42,195 nucleotides of DNA from Ralstonia sp. UBA689 (lineage in GTDB: Bacteria > Pseudomonadota > Gammaproteobacteria > Burkholderiales > Burkholderiaceae), in the NCBI RefSeq assembly GCF_002298975.1, contig NZ_DBMV01000023.1, positions 1 to 42,195 of the forward strand, given 5' to 3'. This document shows, piece after piece, positions 1 through 9,849 of this stretch (its first letter is position 1; the number at the start of each line of letters is the position of its first letter). The translations under genes were made by a program, and so were the position numbers. The notes under the pieces were generated by a model. The model saw only the letters and a program-made list of their open reading frames with translations, was not told where the DNA came from and made no database searches.

Positions 1-120
1 TTAACTGAACGGCATTACCCCTAGCGGGCGCCTTTTCTTTTGCCTGCGCGGCGTTGTTCCCCGCCTTTGCTACACTCCGCGGGTTCCCAATTTCACGCGC
101 TTTATCCCCGCTTTTACCCC

Positions 121-1785
<1,665 letters not shown>

Positions 1786-1788
<3 letters not shown>

Positions 1789-1908
1789 GACGGCTCGCAG
1801 GCCTACTGCGTGACCCGATCTCGGTCCTGGGAAGCTCGCCGTACCCATGTACGGCTGCGCTTCTCGAACCGACCTCGGGTCGCTCGCTACGGCCTTCGAA
1901 CCGTCCTA
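1786..1908. repeat. 123-bp imperfect palindrome between convergent genes, containing both stop codons
   Basis: The two halves are reverse complements with mismatches. Paired blocks from outside in are TAGGACGG (8/8), xTCG, xAGGCC, GACCCGA (7/7), GAAGC and GCCGTAC, with CCGTAC-CCAT-GTACGG at the apex. The outermost triplet on each strand is TAG: it is the stop of ettA on the plus strand and of the CDGSH gene on the minus strand. As RNA it would fold into a long hairpin from either side, so it probably acts as a bidirectional terminator or 3'-end protector. It may be a palindromic interspersed element. There is no T-tract. Confidence 0.8.
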
Positions 1909-2130
1909 TGGAGAACTTTCAGCCGTGGGCGCGTCGAGGTTGCTGTCGAACTCGATGCGCTTGTGCGAACCATCGCAGAACGGTTTGTTCAGCGAGTGCC
2001 CGCAGCGGCACAGCCATGCCTGACCTTCCTCCACCGGCAACTCGCGCCCGCCCTGGGTGACGACGCGAAAGCTTCCCTTGACGTGATATGGCCCGTTGTT
2101 GCGGACCGTGATGACGACATCGTCGGCCAT
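1906..2130 (-). CDS. CDGSH-type iron-sulfur protein
   Basis: This small protein of 74 aa carries a complete CDGSH iron-sulfur signature: C41-x-C43-x2-S-x3-P-x-C52-D-G-S-H56. The family holds a redox-active, acid-labile [2Fe-2S] cluster with three Cys and one His ligand. No signal peptide or membrane segment is seen, so it should be cytosolic, unlike membrane-anchored mitoNEET. It lies 26 bp downstream of the YbaK-like gene on the same strand and is probably co-transcribed with it. Its stop codon lies in the palindrome shared with ettA. Physiological role is unknown; electron transfer or cluster transfer is inferred from the family. Confidence 0.9.
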   Translation of the reverse strand: MADDVVITVRNNGPYHVKGSFRVVTQGGRELPVEEGQAWLCRCGHSLNKPFCDGSHKRIEFDSNLDAPTAESSP

Positions 2131-2156
2131 GATGGCACTCCGTCAGCGCAACAGAC

Positions 2157-2645
2157 TCAGAAGAGGATGCCCTGCATCCGGTGGGCGAACCGCGCGGGCT
2201 TGGCGTCGCGCATGAGCGCCATGAACTGGTCCATGTCCATGTGCACCACGTTCTCGTGGTCGCCGGCTTCGAAGTAGATGTCGCCATGGGTCATCAGGCT
2301 GCTGTCGAGGTATGTTGGCATGCCGTAGGCCATACCCACCGGCGGCACGGCGCCTGCATCGCAGTCCTTGAAGACTTCGCGCAACTCCGATTCGTCGGAC
2401 AGCGTCAGGTTATCGCGCCCCGACGCCTTTTGCAGTTCCGATAAATGCAGGTGATACGTCGAAGGCAGCACGGCGGCGACATAGCCGAGCTTGTCTTCGA
2501 GCAGCAGCGTCTTGGCCAGGCGGTCGCCCGGGATATGGGCCGATTGCGCGGTTTCCGTGCTGGTCTGGGTATGCGGATGGCGGATCACCTCGTACAGGCA
2601 GCCTTTGCTGCGCAGGCAGCCGTCGAGGGTGCTGGAGATCGACAT
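2157..2645 (-). CDS. YbaK/ProX-type aminoacyl-tRNA deacylase domain protein
   Basis: This 162-aa protein is a single YbaK/aminoacyl-tRNA-synthetase-associated domain. Supporting stretches are YEVIRHPHTQTSTETAQSAH near the N-terminus (the conserved His/Thr region) and a central AVPPVGMAYGMPTYLDSSL segment typical of the family. Members hydrolyse mischarged tRNAs such as Cys-tRNA(Pro) or Ala-tRNA(Pro); which substrate applies here cannot be read from the sequence. The ATG follows a strong GGAGGA ribosome binding site. It is probably the first gene of a two-gene operon with the CDGSH gene. Confidence 0.85.
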   Translation of the reverse strand: MSISSTLDGCLRSKGCLYEVIRHPHTQTSTETAQSAHIPGDRLAKTLLLEDKLGYVAAVLPSTYHLHLSELQKASGRDNLTLSDESELREVFKDCDAGAVPPVGMAYGMPTYLDSSLMTHGDIYFEAGDHENVVHMDMDQFMALMRDAKPARFAHRMQGILF

Positions 2646-2748
2646 GGCGTCCTCCCATATGCTGTGCGGCCGGCGGCGGGATTGCGATGACCGCTACGCT
2701 CAGCATAGGTCGGTTTGCGATTTGCGCAGGGGGGGGCGTACAAAAGCA

Positions 2749-2774
2749 ACGGGCCGCTCGTGTGAGCGGCCCGT
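2749..2774 (-). terminator. Strong hairpin terminator after the small secreted protein gene
   Basis: Perfect 11-bp inverted repeat ACGGGCCGCTC/GAGCGGCCCGT around a 4-nt GTGT loop. On the minus strand it is followed by TTGCTTTTG. It lies 33 bp past the stop of the 2807-3115 gene. Confidence 0.85.
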
Positions 2775-2806
2775 GTTTGGGAGACTACTGTTGATTGCGT
2801 TGGGGC

Positions 2807-3115
2807 TTAGCGATCCCAGCCGCGATGCCAGCCGTGATCGTGACGCCATTCGCGTTCGCGCCACTCGTGGCGGCGCCACTCACGCTCGCGCCAGTCATCG
2901 CGATCACGCCAGTAGCCGCCGTAGACCACAGGGGCCGGCGCGTACACCGGAGCCGGACGGTAGACCACCGGCGGCGGTGCATAGACCGGCGCCGGGGCGA
3001 CATACACCGGCGCAGGCACGCCGATCGACACGCCGACGTCCACATGCGCCAGCGCCGCCGTCGAGGCGCACAGCGCGGCGCCACCCAAAGCGAATGCGAG
3101 CAGTGTGCGTTTCAT
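2807..3115 (-). CDS. Small secreted protein with PAPVY repeats and a Trp/Arg/His-rich tail
   Basis: Hypothetical exported protein of 102 aa. It begins with a clear signal peptide (MKRTLLAFALGGAALCASTAALA, cleaved after ALA). The mature protein has a Pro/Val/Tyr repeat region (VYVAPAPVYAPPPVVYRPAPVY) and then a basic, aromatic C-terminus with repeated WRxRxW and REREW units (residues ~69-102). The last third is rich in Arg, Trp, Glu and His, which may bind metal, heme or polyanions; this is inference. Good ribosome binding site AGGAGA. It is monocistronic, with its own terminator downstream. Similar PAPVY-rich small proteins are common in Burkholderiaceae, with no established function that I know of. 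Confidence 0.8.
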   Translation of the reverse strand: MKRTLLAFALGGAALCASTAALAHVDVGVSIGVPAPVYVAPAPVYAPPPVVYRPAPVYAPAPVVYGGYWRDRDDWREREWRRHEWREREWRHDHGWHRGWDR

Positions 3116-3260
3116 GATGCTTCTCCTTGGCTAGTTGCGAGGCCGGTGCGGCGCGTTGCCGGGCGGCTGCGTCGACTTCGTGTGTCAGGTTGTTGAGGCC
3201 ATTCTACGAACCGCAACGTGTATTGGGTGCTACGCAAGTCCTACAGGTGTAACGGAAAGT

Positions 3261-3295
3261 AAAACGCCCCACACGGCAAGAGCCTTGTGGGGCGT
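3261..3295 (-). terminator. Intrinsic terminator of the opgGH operon
   Basis: Perfect 10-bp inverted repeat ACGCCCCACA/TGTGGGGCGT, with an inner GGC-AAGA-GCC stem. On the minus strand it is followed by TTTTAC. It lies 27 bp beyond the opgH stop and upstream of the 2807-3115 gene start. Confidence 0.88.
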
Positions 3296-3321
3296 GGTAC
3301 TCCGGGCCGCGTCAGCGTCTG

Positions 3322-5913
3322 TCAGGCAGCGGTTTCTGCCTGCCAGGCAGTGCGATGGTCCGACGACGCCCACACCGCCAGGTGCAGCGCCGAGAGCGCC
3401 AGCGGATCGGACAGCAGCACCAGCTTCTGCTTGGCTGTGAGCTGGCTGGGGCCAACCTCCAGCGCGTGACGCACAGTCGCCTCACGCACTGCCAGCAGGC
3501 GCGGATCGTGCGGGAGGCGCGTCGTGCCGATCGCGCACATCAGCGCGTTGGTCACGGGATCGACCACCGCCTGGCGGAAATCCGGCGTCGGCGGTGCATT
3601 GCGCAGATGCTTGCGTGTGGCGCGCAGCTCGCGTGGCGGGCGCACCTCCTCGGGGATCATGAACAGATGCAGGCGGCGCATGCGCCGGCCCAGGCTCACT
3701 CGGCTGGAGAACACCGACAGCGGGATCGACACGATCAGCGCACCCACCACTGGCGACAGCCACCACAGGAAGCTCGGGTTCAGCCAGTAGACGATGCCCG
3801 CCCAGACCACGCCGATGACCGTATGCAGGCCGTGGCGGCGCACGGCGTCGCTCCAATGCGTTTGCGCATCCTCACGCGGCGGCGACTTCCAGTGCACCTT
3901 CCAGCCGAGAAACGCGGCGGTCACGAAGCGCGTGTGGAACAGCATGCGCACCGGCGCGGCCAGCACCGAGAACGCCGCCTCGATCACCATCGACGCCGCC
4001 AGATGCAGCGCACCGCCAAAGCGCTTGGGCCCCTGCGCCCACAGCACCAGGACGCTCAGGATCTTCGGCAGGAACAGCACGGTGGCGGTGGCCGAGAACA
4101 GCGCGGCGGCCTTTTCCGGGTGCCATTCCGGCCAGATCGGGAAGAGCTGGCGCGGCTGCGTGAAATACTCCGGCGCGATCAGCGTGTGCTTCGCCAGCAG
4201 CGCCGTCGAGAGCAGCAGGAACAGGAACCACAGCGGCGCCGACAGATAGGCCATCACCCCCGTGATGAACACCGCGCGGTGCACACGGTGGAAGCCCGGC
4301 GCGCCGAACAAGCGGAAGTTCATCAGGTTGCCGTGACACCAGCGGCGATCGCGGCCCAGCTCGTCGAGCAGGTTGGGCGGCATCTCTTCGTAGCTGCCGT
4401 CCAGGTCATAGGCGATCCACACGGCCCAGCCGGCGCGGCGCATCAGCGCGGCTTCGACAAAGTCGTGCGACATGATCTCGCCCGAGAGCGAGCCCTTGCC
4501 CGGAATCGGCGCCAGCGCGCAGTGCTTGACGAACGGGGCCAGCCGAATGATGGCGTTGTGGCCCCAGTAATGCGACTCGCCAAGCTGCCAGTAATGCAGG
4601 CCGGCGGTGAACAGCGGCCCATACACGCGCGTGGCGAACTGCTGGATACGCGCGTAGAGCGTGTCGCGGCCGGCGGCGCGCGGCGCGGTCTGGATGATGC
4701 CGGCGGACGGCGCGCCTTCCATCAACTGCACCAGGCGCGTCAGGCAATCGCCGCTCATCACGCTGTCCGCGTCGAGCACGATCATGTAGCGGTACTTGCC
4801 GCCCCAGCGCCGGCAGAAATCGTCGATGTTGCCGCTCTTGCGCTTCACGCGGTGGCGGCGCCAGCGGTAGAAGATGCGGCCGAAGCCATCCAAGGCACGG
4901 CAGATGTGCAGCCAGGCGTCGGCTTCTGCGGTGCGGATGTCCGGGTCGCCCGAGTCCGACAGCACGAAGAAGTCGAAATGCTCCAGATGGCCGGTGTGCT
5001 GCAAGGATTCGTATGTTGCGCGCAGGCCCGCGAACACGCGCTGCACATCCTCGTTGCAGATCGGCATGACGATGGCTGTGCGCGCATCGTCCGGAATCGT
5101 GGAGTCGGGCGTGGCACGGCGCGAGATGACAAAGCGGTCGCCGTGGAAGGCCAGCAGCAGGAAGCCGGTGATGGCCGTCCAGAAGCCCGCCGACACCCAG
5201 CAGAACAGCACCGCGAACAGCACGATGATGATGGCCTCGAGCCAGTCGCGGCCGTGATACGGCAGCACCGTGCTCATCGCCCAGGTGGCGGCGATGGTCT
5301 GCGCGATCATCAGCGCCAGCAGCGTCAGTCGGCGGCGTGAGCCGACAAAGCGCCAGATGCCCTTCGGGTCCGGCGAGTCGGGCGCCTCGTAGGGCGCCGG
5401 CGCCTCGCCGCCGTGCATCCAGCGATCGACGGCACGGCGTGCGCGCCAGATCGGGCCGAGCACCCATGGCCACGGCACCATCGAGCGCCGTGCGGGCTCG
5501 GGGCCGGTGTCCAGATGGATGCGGCCTGCGCTGTCGTGTTCGAGTGGCGGGGCGGGTTCGGCGGCGGGTTCGGTTGATGTTGCATCGATGCGCGTCGCGC
5601 CATAGGCGGCGTCCAGGCGCGAGCCGATGGATGCGTAGGCCGGCGCGTTGCCGTCGAGCGACGTTGTCTGCGCGGGGTCGAGCTTGGCCAGTGCGCGATG
5701 CAGCTTGGCGAGCGCCGCGGCATCGTCATCGCCGGCCGCGATGCCGGCGTCGCGCACCAGCGCGACACGGGTCTCTGCAGCCAGCGGCAGCGCCTCAAGA
5801 TAGCGCCTAGCTACGGACTGAGCCGTAGCCGGGTGGGCTGAGGTGCCAGCGCCGATTGCGCTGGCAGCTTCGTCTTGCCGGGCGTTCAGCCCGGAGGTAG
5901 CAGGTAGCTCCAC
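3322..5913 (-). CDS. opgH: Glucans biosynthesis glucosyltransferase H
   Basis: OpgH (MdoH) is an inner-membrane glucosyltransferase that makes the beta-1,2 glucan backbone of osmoregulated periplasmic glucans from UDP-glucose. The protein has 863 aa, close to the family's usual ~850. After a variable N-terminal region come membrane segments, a GT2 catalytic domain with VLSDSGDPD and the metal-binding VLDADSVM, and the RDRRWCHGN motif (the family's R-x-x-R-W acceptor motif) near residue 520, then further membrane segments. It follows opgG, whose end overlaps the opgH start by 28 bp, so the pair is translated as an operon. The N-terminal ~120 residues are poorly conserved, so the exact start is less certain than the identity. 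Confidence 0.94.
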   Translation of the reverse strand: MELPATSGLNARQDEAASAIGAGTSAHPATAQSVARRYLEALPLAAETRVALVRDAGIAAGDDDAAALAKLHRALAKLDPAQTTSLDGNAPAYASIGSRLDAAYGATRIDATSTEPAAEPAPPLEHDSAGRIHLDTGPEPARRSMVPWPWVLGPIWRARRAVDRWMHGGEAPAPYEAPDSPDPKGIWRFVGSRRRLTLLALMIAQTIAATWAMSTVLPYHGRDWLEAIIIVLFAVLFCWVSAGFWTAITGFLLLAFHGDRFVISRRATPDSTIPDDARTAIVMPICNEDVQRVFAGLRATYESLQHTGHLEHFDFFVLSDSGDPDIRTAEADAWLHICRALDGFGRIFYRWRRHRVKRKSGNIDDFCRRWGGKYRYMIVLDADSVMSGDCLTRLVQLMEGAPSAGIIQTAPRAAGRDTLYARIQQFATRVYGPLFTAGLHYWQLGESHYWGHNAIIRLAPFVKHCALAPIPGKGSLSGEIMSHDFVEAALMRRAGWAVWIAYDLDGSYEEMPPNLLDELGRDRRWCHGNLMNFRLFGAPGFHRVHRAVFITGVMAYLSAPLWFLFLLLSTALLAKHTLIAPEYFTQPRQLFPIWPEWHPEKAAALFSATATVLFLPKILSVLVLWAQGPKRFGGALHLAASMVIEAAFSVLAAPVRMLFHTRFVTAAFLGWKVHWKSPPREDAQTHWSDAVRRHGLHTVIGVVWAGIVYWLNPSFLWWLSPVVGALIVSIPLSVFSSRVSLGRRMRRLHLFMIPEEVRPPRELRATRKHLRNAPPTPDFRQAVVDPVTNALMCAIGTTRLPHDPRLLAVREATVRHALEVGPSQLTAKQKLVLLSDPLALSALHLAVWASSDHRTAWQAETAA

Positions 5914-7469
5914 GTCTCAGAAAGTCCGGTACCGCCGCTGCGCAGGTAACCGCGCAGTTCGACAGGTTTATCGTCGTCGACCCGCTTGAGGCGCACGGTC
6001 ACGCGCCAGCCACCGGTCGCAGTGTTGGGTTGGCCGAAGATCGACTCGATCTTGCCGTTGGCGTCTGCCGAGAACACCGGCTCCACCTTGGCATTCGGCG
6101 ACAGCTTGGCCAGCGCCGGGCCTTCGAAATCCACCACGAAGGCGATCGTATCGTCGGGTTTGCGCTCGTCGGGGCGCTTGGTGGTCCAGCCGTGCGAGCG
6201 GCGCGTCTGCGTGACCCAGGCCAGGGCTGGCTTCTTGTCGCCTTCCTTCTGCCACAGCAGGCGGTATTCCAGGTTGAACGGCTGCTGTGGCTTGGGTGGG
6301 TTCTCGGGCACCCAGTAGGCGACTACGTTGTCGTTGGTCTCGTCCGGCGTCGGGATCTGCACGAGTTCCACGCGGCCCGCTCCCCACTTGCCCTCGGGCT
6401 CGATCCAGGCGCTCGGGCGGAGTTCATAGCGGTCGCCGATCTCTTCGTAGCTGGAGAAGGCACGGTCGCGCTGCATCAGTCCGAAGCCGCCGGGGTTGGT
6501 GGTGGCAAACGAGCTGACCAGCAGGCGCTTCGGGTTGGTCAACGGTCGCCAGATCCATTCGCCGGTGCCGGAGAGCACCGACAGGCCATCGGAGTCGTGC
6601 ACCTCGGGGCGGAAATCCAGCGCGGCGGCCGGCTGGTTCTCGCCGAAGAAGAACATGCTGGTGAGCGGCGCGATCGCCAGCTTGCTGACGTTCTCGCGCA
6701 TGTAGACCTGCGCCTTCACGTCGACCACCGTGTCGGTGCCGGGCTTGATGACGAAGCGGTAGGCGCCTGTGGCGCGGCGCGAGTTGAGCAGCGCGTAGAT
6801 CGTCAGTTCCTTCGCGTTGGCGGCGGGGCGCTCGATCCAGAAGTCGGTGAAGCGGGGGAATTCCTCGCCGGAATTGAGCGCGGTGTCGATGGCCAGGCCA
6901 CGCGCGGACAGGCCATAGACCTGCCCCTTGCCGATGCCCCGGAAGTACGACGCGCCAAGGAAGACAACCACTTCGTCCTTGTACTTGGGCGTGTTCATCG
7001 GGTAGTGCACGCGGAAGCCGGCAAAGCCGAGCTTGTGCACTTGTTTCGGGTCCAGCCGCACGGGGCCGTAGTCGAACAGGCGCGGGTCGAAGCGGATCTC
7101 GCGCACACCGGCGGGTGAGACCTCGTTGATCTTCACCGGCTGGTCATAGTACGAGCCTTCGTGGAAGAAGCCGAGCTCGAACGGCAGCTTGTCTTTGCGC
7201 CAGTAGGCTTGGTCCGCTTTGAAGCGGATCTCGCGGTACTGGTCGTAGCGGAGTTCACGCAGTTCGCGGGGCAGGGTGTTGGCTGGTGCCTGGTATGGCT
7301 TGGCGGCCAGTTGCTTGGCGCGCACGGCCACATCGTTGAAGCCGAAAGCCAGCACCGCATGCGCCGAGGCCAGCGCCAGCAGGCCCACGACCAGCCGCGC
7401 GTAGCCGGCCACCGAGCGAGCACGTGGGGTTCGCCGGGAATGAGGAGAAACAGCGTAGGGGATGTTCAA
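5886..7469 (-). CDS. opgG: Glucans biosynthesis protein G (periplasmic)
   Basis: OpgG (MdoG) is a periplasmic protein required for osmoregulated periplasmic glucan synthesis, probably for branching or processing of the chain. At 527 aa it matches the family. An N-terminal hydrophobic signal region (residues ~20-42, ending AVLA) precedes the conserved mature start FGFNDVAVRAKQLA. The family stretches LPFELGFFHEGSYYD and the C-terminal WRVTVRLKRVDDDKPVELRGYL are present. The start used here is a TTG codon without a visible ribosome binding site; an in-frame GTG at residue 20, just before the signal core, is an alternative. First gene of the opgGH operon. Confidence 0.93.
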   Translation of the reverse strand: MNIPYAVSPHSRRTPRARSVAGYARLVVGLLALASAHAVLAFGFNDVAVRAKQLAAKPYQAPANTLPRELRELRYDQYREIRFKADQAYWRKDKLPFELGFFHEGSYYDQPVKINEVSPAGVREIRFDPRLFDYGPVRLDPKQVHKLGFAGFRVHYPMNTPKYKDEVVVFLGASYFRGIGKGQVYGLSARGLAIDTALNSGEEFPRFTDFWIERPAANAKELTIYALLNSRRATGAYRFVIKPGTDTVVDVKAQVYMRENVSKLAIAPLTSMFFFGENQPAAALDFRPEVHDSDGLSVLSGTGEWIWRPLTNPKRLLVSSFATTNPGGFGLMQRDRAFSSYEEIGDRYELRPSAWIEPEGKWGAGRVELVQIPTPDETNDNVVAYWVPENPPKPQQPFNLEYRLLWQKEGDKKPALAWVTQTRRSHGWTTKRPDERKPDDTIAFVVDFEGPALAKLSPNAKVEPVFSADANGKIESIFGQPNTATGGWRVTVRLKRVDDDKPVELRGYLRSGGTGLSETWSYLLPPG

Positions 7470-7765
7470 AATGAGATCGCGTCTATGCGGTTGGCCAGCG
7501 AAAAGTGACGCTTGGGCCTACCGGTCATTCGTCTGTGCCGGCCAGATTTTACCCGCCCGACCTTTGCGAGATCAAAACTGGCAACATTTTGAAAACGTTT
7601 TTCGTCGGCATAACACCCATAACCGCGTAAATTGGCGTGTAAATATGCGCCGTCCGCCCGATCCGCCATCGGCTGAACGGGAACGCGGGCCGTCGCAGAC
7701 GGGTCAGACCCGGTTTCCCGTGTCCACGTGGCACACTCTCGGCACTTCCCCCCCATGGAGTTCGC
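7470..7765. other. Divergent intergenic region upstream of opgG and the 7766 gene
   Basis: About 296 bp without a convincing gene, between divergent starts. It should carry promoters for both sides. It contains a perfect 10-bp palindrome AAAACGTTTT (7592-7601) in a locally AT-rich patch. Immediately before the plus-strand gene a GGAG ribosome binding site is visible. No further structure was recognised. Confidence 0.5.
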
Positions 7766-8494
7766 ATGACCCGCTGGACGCGTCGCGCCTTTGCGCTCGC
7801 CTTCTCGACTTCGCTGCTGGCGCCGGTGGCGTTTGCTGCACCTGGCGCCAAGGAGGCGCCCAAGGCGGCTGCGGCTGCACCGGCCAAGGCTGTACGCGAC
7901 CCCGGCGACGTGGCCGTGCTGCTCGACGCCTTTCCGCTCGGCAAGCCGCTGCCCAAGCTGCCCTCGTGTGAGGACGTGCGCACTGCAGGCGGCAAGGATG
8001 TCTCGGAATACTGCTCGGACGCGCTGGAATCGCACGGCCGCACGCGCTCGCTGGGCGTGCCGCAGGCCAGGCGTCCCGAGTTGATGGACGGTCCGCAGGC
8101 GGTGCTGCTGATCGACCAGGGCAACGTCGCCGGACTGTTCGTGCCCACGCGTGGCGTCGACACGGAGCAGCGCGTCTTCCAAGCACTGTCCGACCGCTAC
8201 GGCAAGCCCGCGCAGGAGGGTAAGGCCGCGCTCAAGCTGAAATCCGGCAAGACGGTCGATTCGCTGCGCGCCCGCTGGGCGGCACGCCAGACCATCGTGA
8301 CGATGTACGCGATTCCTGAAGAACCGCAGAACGGCACGGTGGAATTCCTCTGGGCGCCGCGTGCCGGCGCCGTGATGGACCAGATGCGCGCGGAAGTCGA
8401 TCCGGATGCGCCCAAGCCCGCTTCCGGTGTGGCTGCCTCTGCACCCGCCGCTGCGGGCAAGCCTGCTGCCGGGAAGCCGACGCCACCGCGGTGA
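7766..8494 (+). CDS. Hypothetical periplasmic protein
   Basis: I do not recognise a family for this 242-aa protein. It starts with a basic signal peptide (MTRWTRRAFALAFSTSLLAP..., cleavage probably after AFA near residue 24). Next comes an Ala/Lys/Pro-rich linker, then a globular region of ~170 residues with two cysteines (C68, C83) that could form a disulfide in the periplasm. The C-terminus is again low complexity (Ala/Pro/Gly/Lys). Start chosen at ATG after GGAG with 5-nt spacing. Divergent from opgG and followed by a small lipoprotein gene. Nothing links it directly to glucan synthesis except position. Confidence 0.75.
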   Translation: MTRWTRRAFALAFSTSLLAPVAFAAPGAKEAPKAAAAAPAKAVRDPGDVAVLLDAFPLGKPLPKLPSCEDVRTAGGKDVSEYCSDALESHGRTRSLGVPQARRPELMDGPQAVLLIDQGNVAGLFVPTRGVDTEQRVFQALSDRYGKPAQEGKAALKLKSGKTVDSLRARWAARQTIVTMYAIPEEPQNGTVEFLWAPRAGAVMDQMRAEVDPDAPKPASGVAASAPAAAGKPAAGKPTPPR

Positions 8495-8615
8495 GCTTAC
8501 GGACACACGCTCGTAGTGTTCCGTTACATCCCTTACACGCGCATGACCCCGGCGTCGCCCGGCCGGGCTTATAACGTCCGCATGGCCTCACTGGAGGGGC
8601 TGAAGGACGCGAATC

Positions 8616-8780
8616 ATGAAAATCGTGGCTCTGGCCTTGTTGGCCGCGACGCTTGGGGGTTGTGCTGTGTATCCGGCGCCGGTGGCGGTGGCACCCGCGC
8701 CGGTCTATGCAGCCCCGGCTTACTACGGCGGTTACGGCTATTGGGGACCGTCGGTGTACTTCAACTATCACCACCGCTGA
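8616..8780 (+). CDS. Tiny lipoprotein, Pro/Ala/Tyr/Gly-rich
   Basis: A 54-aa ORF with a type II signal peptide: MKIVALALLAATLGGC, with lipobox L-G-G-C and lipidated Cys16. The mature ~39 residues are rich in Pro, Ala, Val, Tyr and Gly (PAPVAVAPAPVYAAPAYYGG) and end in NYHHR. AAGGA lies 8 nt before the ATG. A TATAAC -10-like hexamer is at 8570-8575. Small lipoproteins of this composition are common in the Burkholderiaceae envelope but not functionally characterised to my knowledge. It shares the PAPVY motif with the secreted protein at 2807-3115. Confidence 0.78.
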   Translation: MKIVALALLAATLGGCAVYPAPVAVAPAPVYAAPAYYGGYGYWGPSVYFNYHHR

Positions 8781-8789
8781 TCGGCGGTG
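8772..8789 (+). terminator. Weak hairpin at the end of the tiny lipoprotein gene
   Basis: CACCGC/GCGGTG, 6-bp arms around a 6-nt loop that contains the stop codon. No T-tract. It lies between the convergent lipoprotein gene and ubiX. Confidence 0.35.
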
Positions 8790-8796
8790 CGTTGAC

Positions 8797-9420
8797 CTAA
8801 TCCGTTGAACGTAGTCCCGGCCAGCCGGGCGCCAGCGTCTGCGGCAGGCCCAGCAGGTCGAGCACGCGCCCAACCGTGTGGTCGACCAGATCGTCGATGG
8901 TCTTGGGGCGCTGGTAGAAGCCTGGCACGGGCGGGAAGACGATGCCGCCCATCTCCGTGACGGCCGTCATGTTGCGCAGATGCGCGAGGTTCAGCGGCGT
9001 CTCGCGCACCATCAGGATCAGGCGGCGACGCTCCTTGAGCGTGACGTCCGCCGCGCGCGCGATCAGGTTGTCTGACAGGCCGTGCGCGACGGCCGCCAGC
9101 GTCTTCATCGAGCACGGCGCCACCACCATTGCCTCGGCGGCAAACGAGCCACTGGCGATCGTGGCGCCGATATCGCGCACGTTATGCACCACGTGCGCGA
9201 GCGTTTCCACTTCTTCGCGCGTCATGTGCAGTTCGTGCTGCACGTTCATCAGCCCTGCGGGCGACATCAGCAGGTGCGATTCCACCCCCGCTGATTCACG
9301 CAGCCCCTGCAGGACTTGCAGCAGCCGCACGCCGTAGATGGCCCCCGATGCCCCCGTGATCGCCACGATGATGCGGCGCACGCGCTGCGGTTCGAGGGCG
9401 GTGGTCTGAGGCGAGGTCAC
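8797..9420 (-). CDS. ubiX: Flavin prenyltransferase UbiX
   Basis: UbiX joins a dimethylallyl group to FMN, making the prenylated flavin cofactor for the UbiD decarboxylase in ubiquinone synthesis. The 207-aa protein shows the flavoprotein start RIIVAITGASGAIYGVRLLQ and the conserved VVAPCSMKTLAAVAHGLSDNLIARAADVTLKERR and LILMVRETPLNLAHLRNM stretches. It is slightly longer than E. coli UbiX because of a short N-terminal extension. It lies 39 bp after grxD as the last gene of the hemA-prfA-prmC-grxD-ubiX cluster. Confidence 0.95.
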   Translation of the reverse strand: MTSPQTTALEPQRVRRIIVAITGASGAIYGVRLLQVLQGLRESAGVESHLLMSPAGLMNVQHELHMTREEVETLAHVVHNVRDIGATIASGSFAAEAMVVAPCSMKTLAAVAHGLSDNLIARAADVTLKERRRLILMVRETPLNLAHLRNMTAVTEMGGIVFPPVPGFYQRPKTIDDLVDHTVGRVLDLLGLPQTLAPGWPGLRSTD

Positions 9421-9459
9421 GCTGAAATGAGAACGCGTTTTTCAGGCGGCGATCGCCGA

Positions 9460-9771
9460 TCAGGCAGCCAGCAGCGGCTGCAGTTCGCCGCTCTGGTACA
9501 TCTCCATCATGATGTCCGAGCCGCCGATGAACTCACCCTTGACGTAGAGCTGCGGAATGGTCGGCCAGTTGGCGTATTCCTTGATGCCCTGGCGGATCTC
9601 GTCATCTTCCAGCACGTTGACGGTGTAAGGCTGGTCCACGCCGCAGGCCTTCAGGATCTGGATGGCGCGGCCGGAGAAGCCGCACATCGGGAATTGCGCC
9701 GTGCCCTTCATGAAGAGGACGACTGGGTGGCCCTTGACGATCTGGTCGATCTTTTCGTGCGTGGTGCTCAT
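9460..9771 (-). CDS. grxD: Monothiol glutaredoxin, CGFS type (Grx4)
   Basis: A 103-aa glutaredoxin-fold protein with the monothiol CGFS active site (C30) in QFPMCGFSGRA. The conserved WPTIPQLYVKGEFIGGSDI holds the cis-Pro and glutathione-binding residues. The family binds a glutathione-ligated [2Fe-2S] cluster as a homodimer or with BolA and delivers clusters. An upstream in-frame ATG at 9819 would add 16 basic residues; MSTTHEKIDQIV matches family N-termini, so 9771 is chosen. It lies between prmC and ubiX. Confidence 0.95.
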   Translation of the reverse strand: MSTTHEKIDQIVKGHPVVLFMKGTAQFPMCGFSGRAIQILKACGVDQPYTVNVLEDDEIRQGIKEYANWPTIPQLYVKGEFIGGSDIMMEMYQSGELQPLLAA

Positions 9772-9849
9772 GGGGAGACTCGATTCGGTGAGGGAGGCGG
9801 CACGGCGCCGCTTCCGCATTGGAAAACCTGGCTATTTTAGCGATGTTCG

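Noticed and set aside
3355..5340. 661-codon plus-strand frame opposite opgH
   Set aside because: Arg/Gln/His-rich composition typical of antisense frames in GC-rich genes; opgH motifs are on the other strand.
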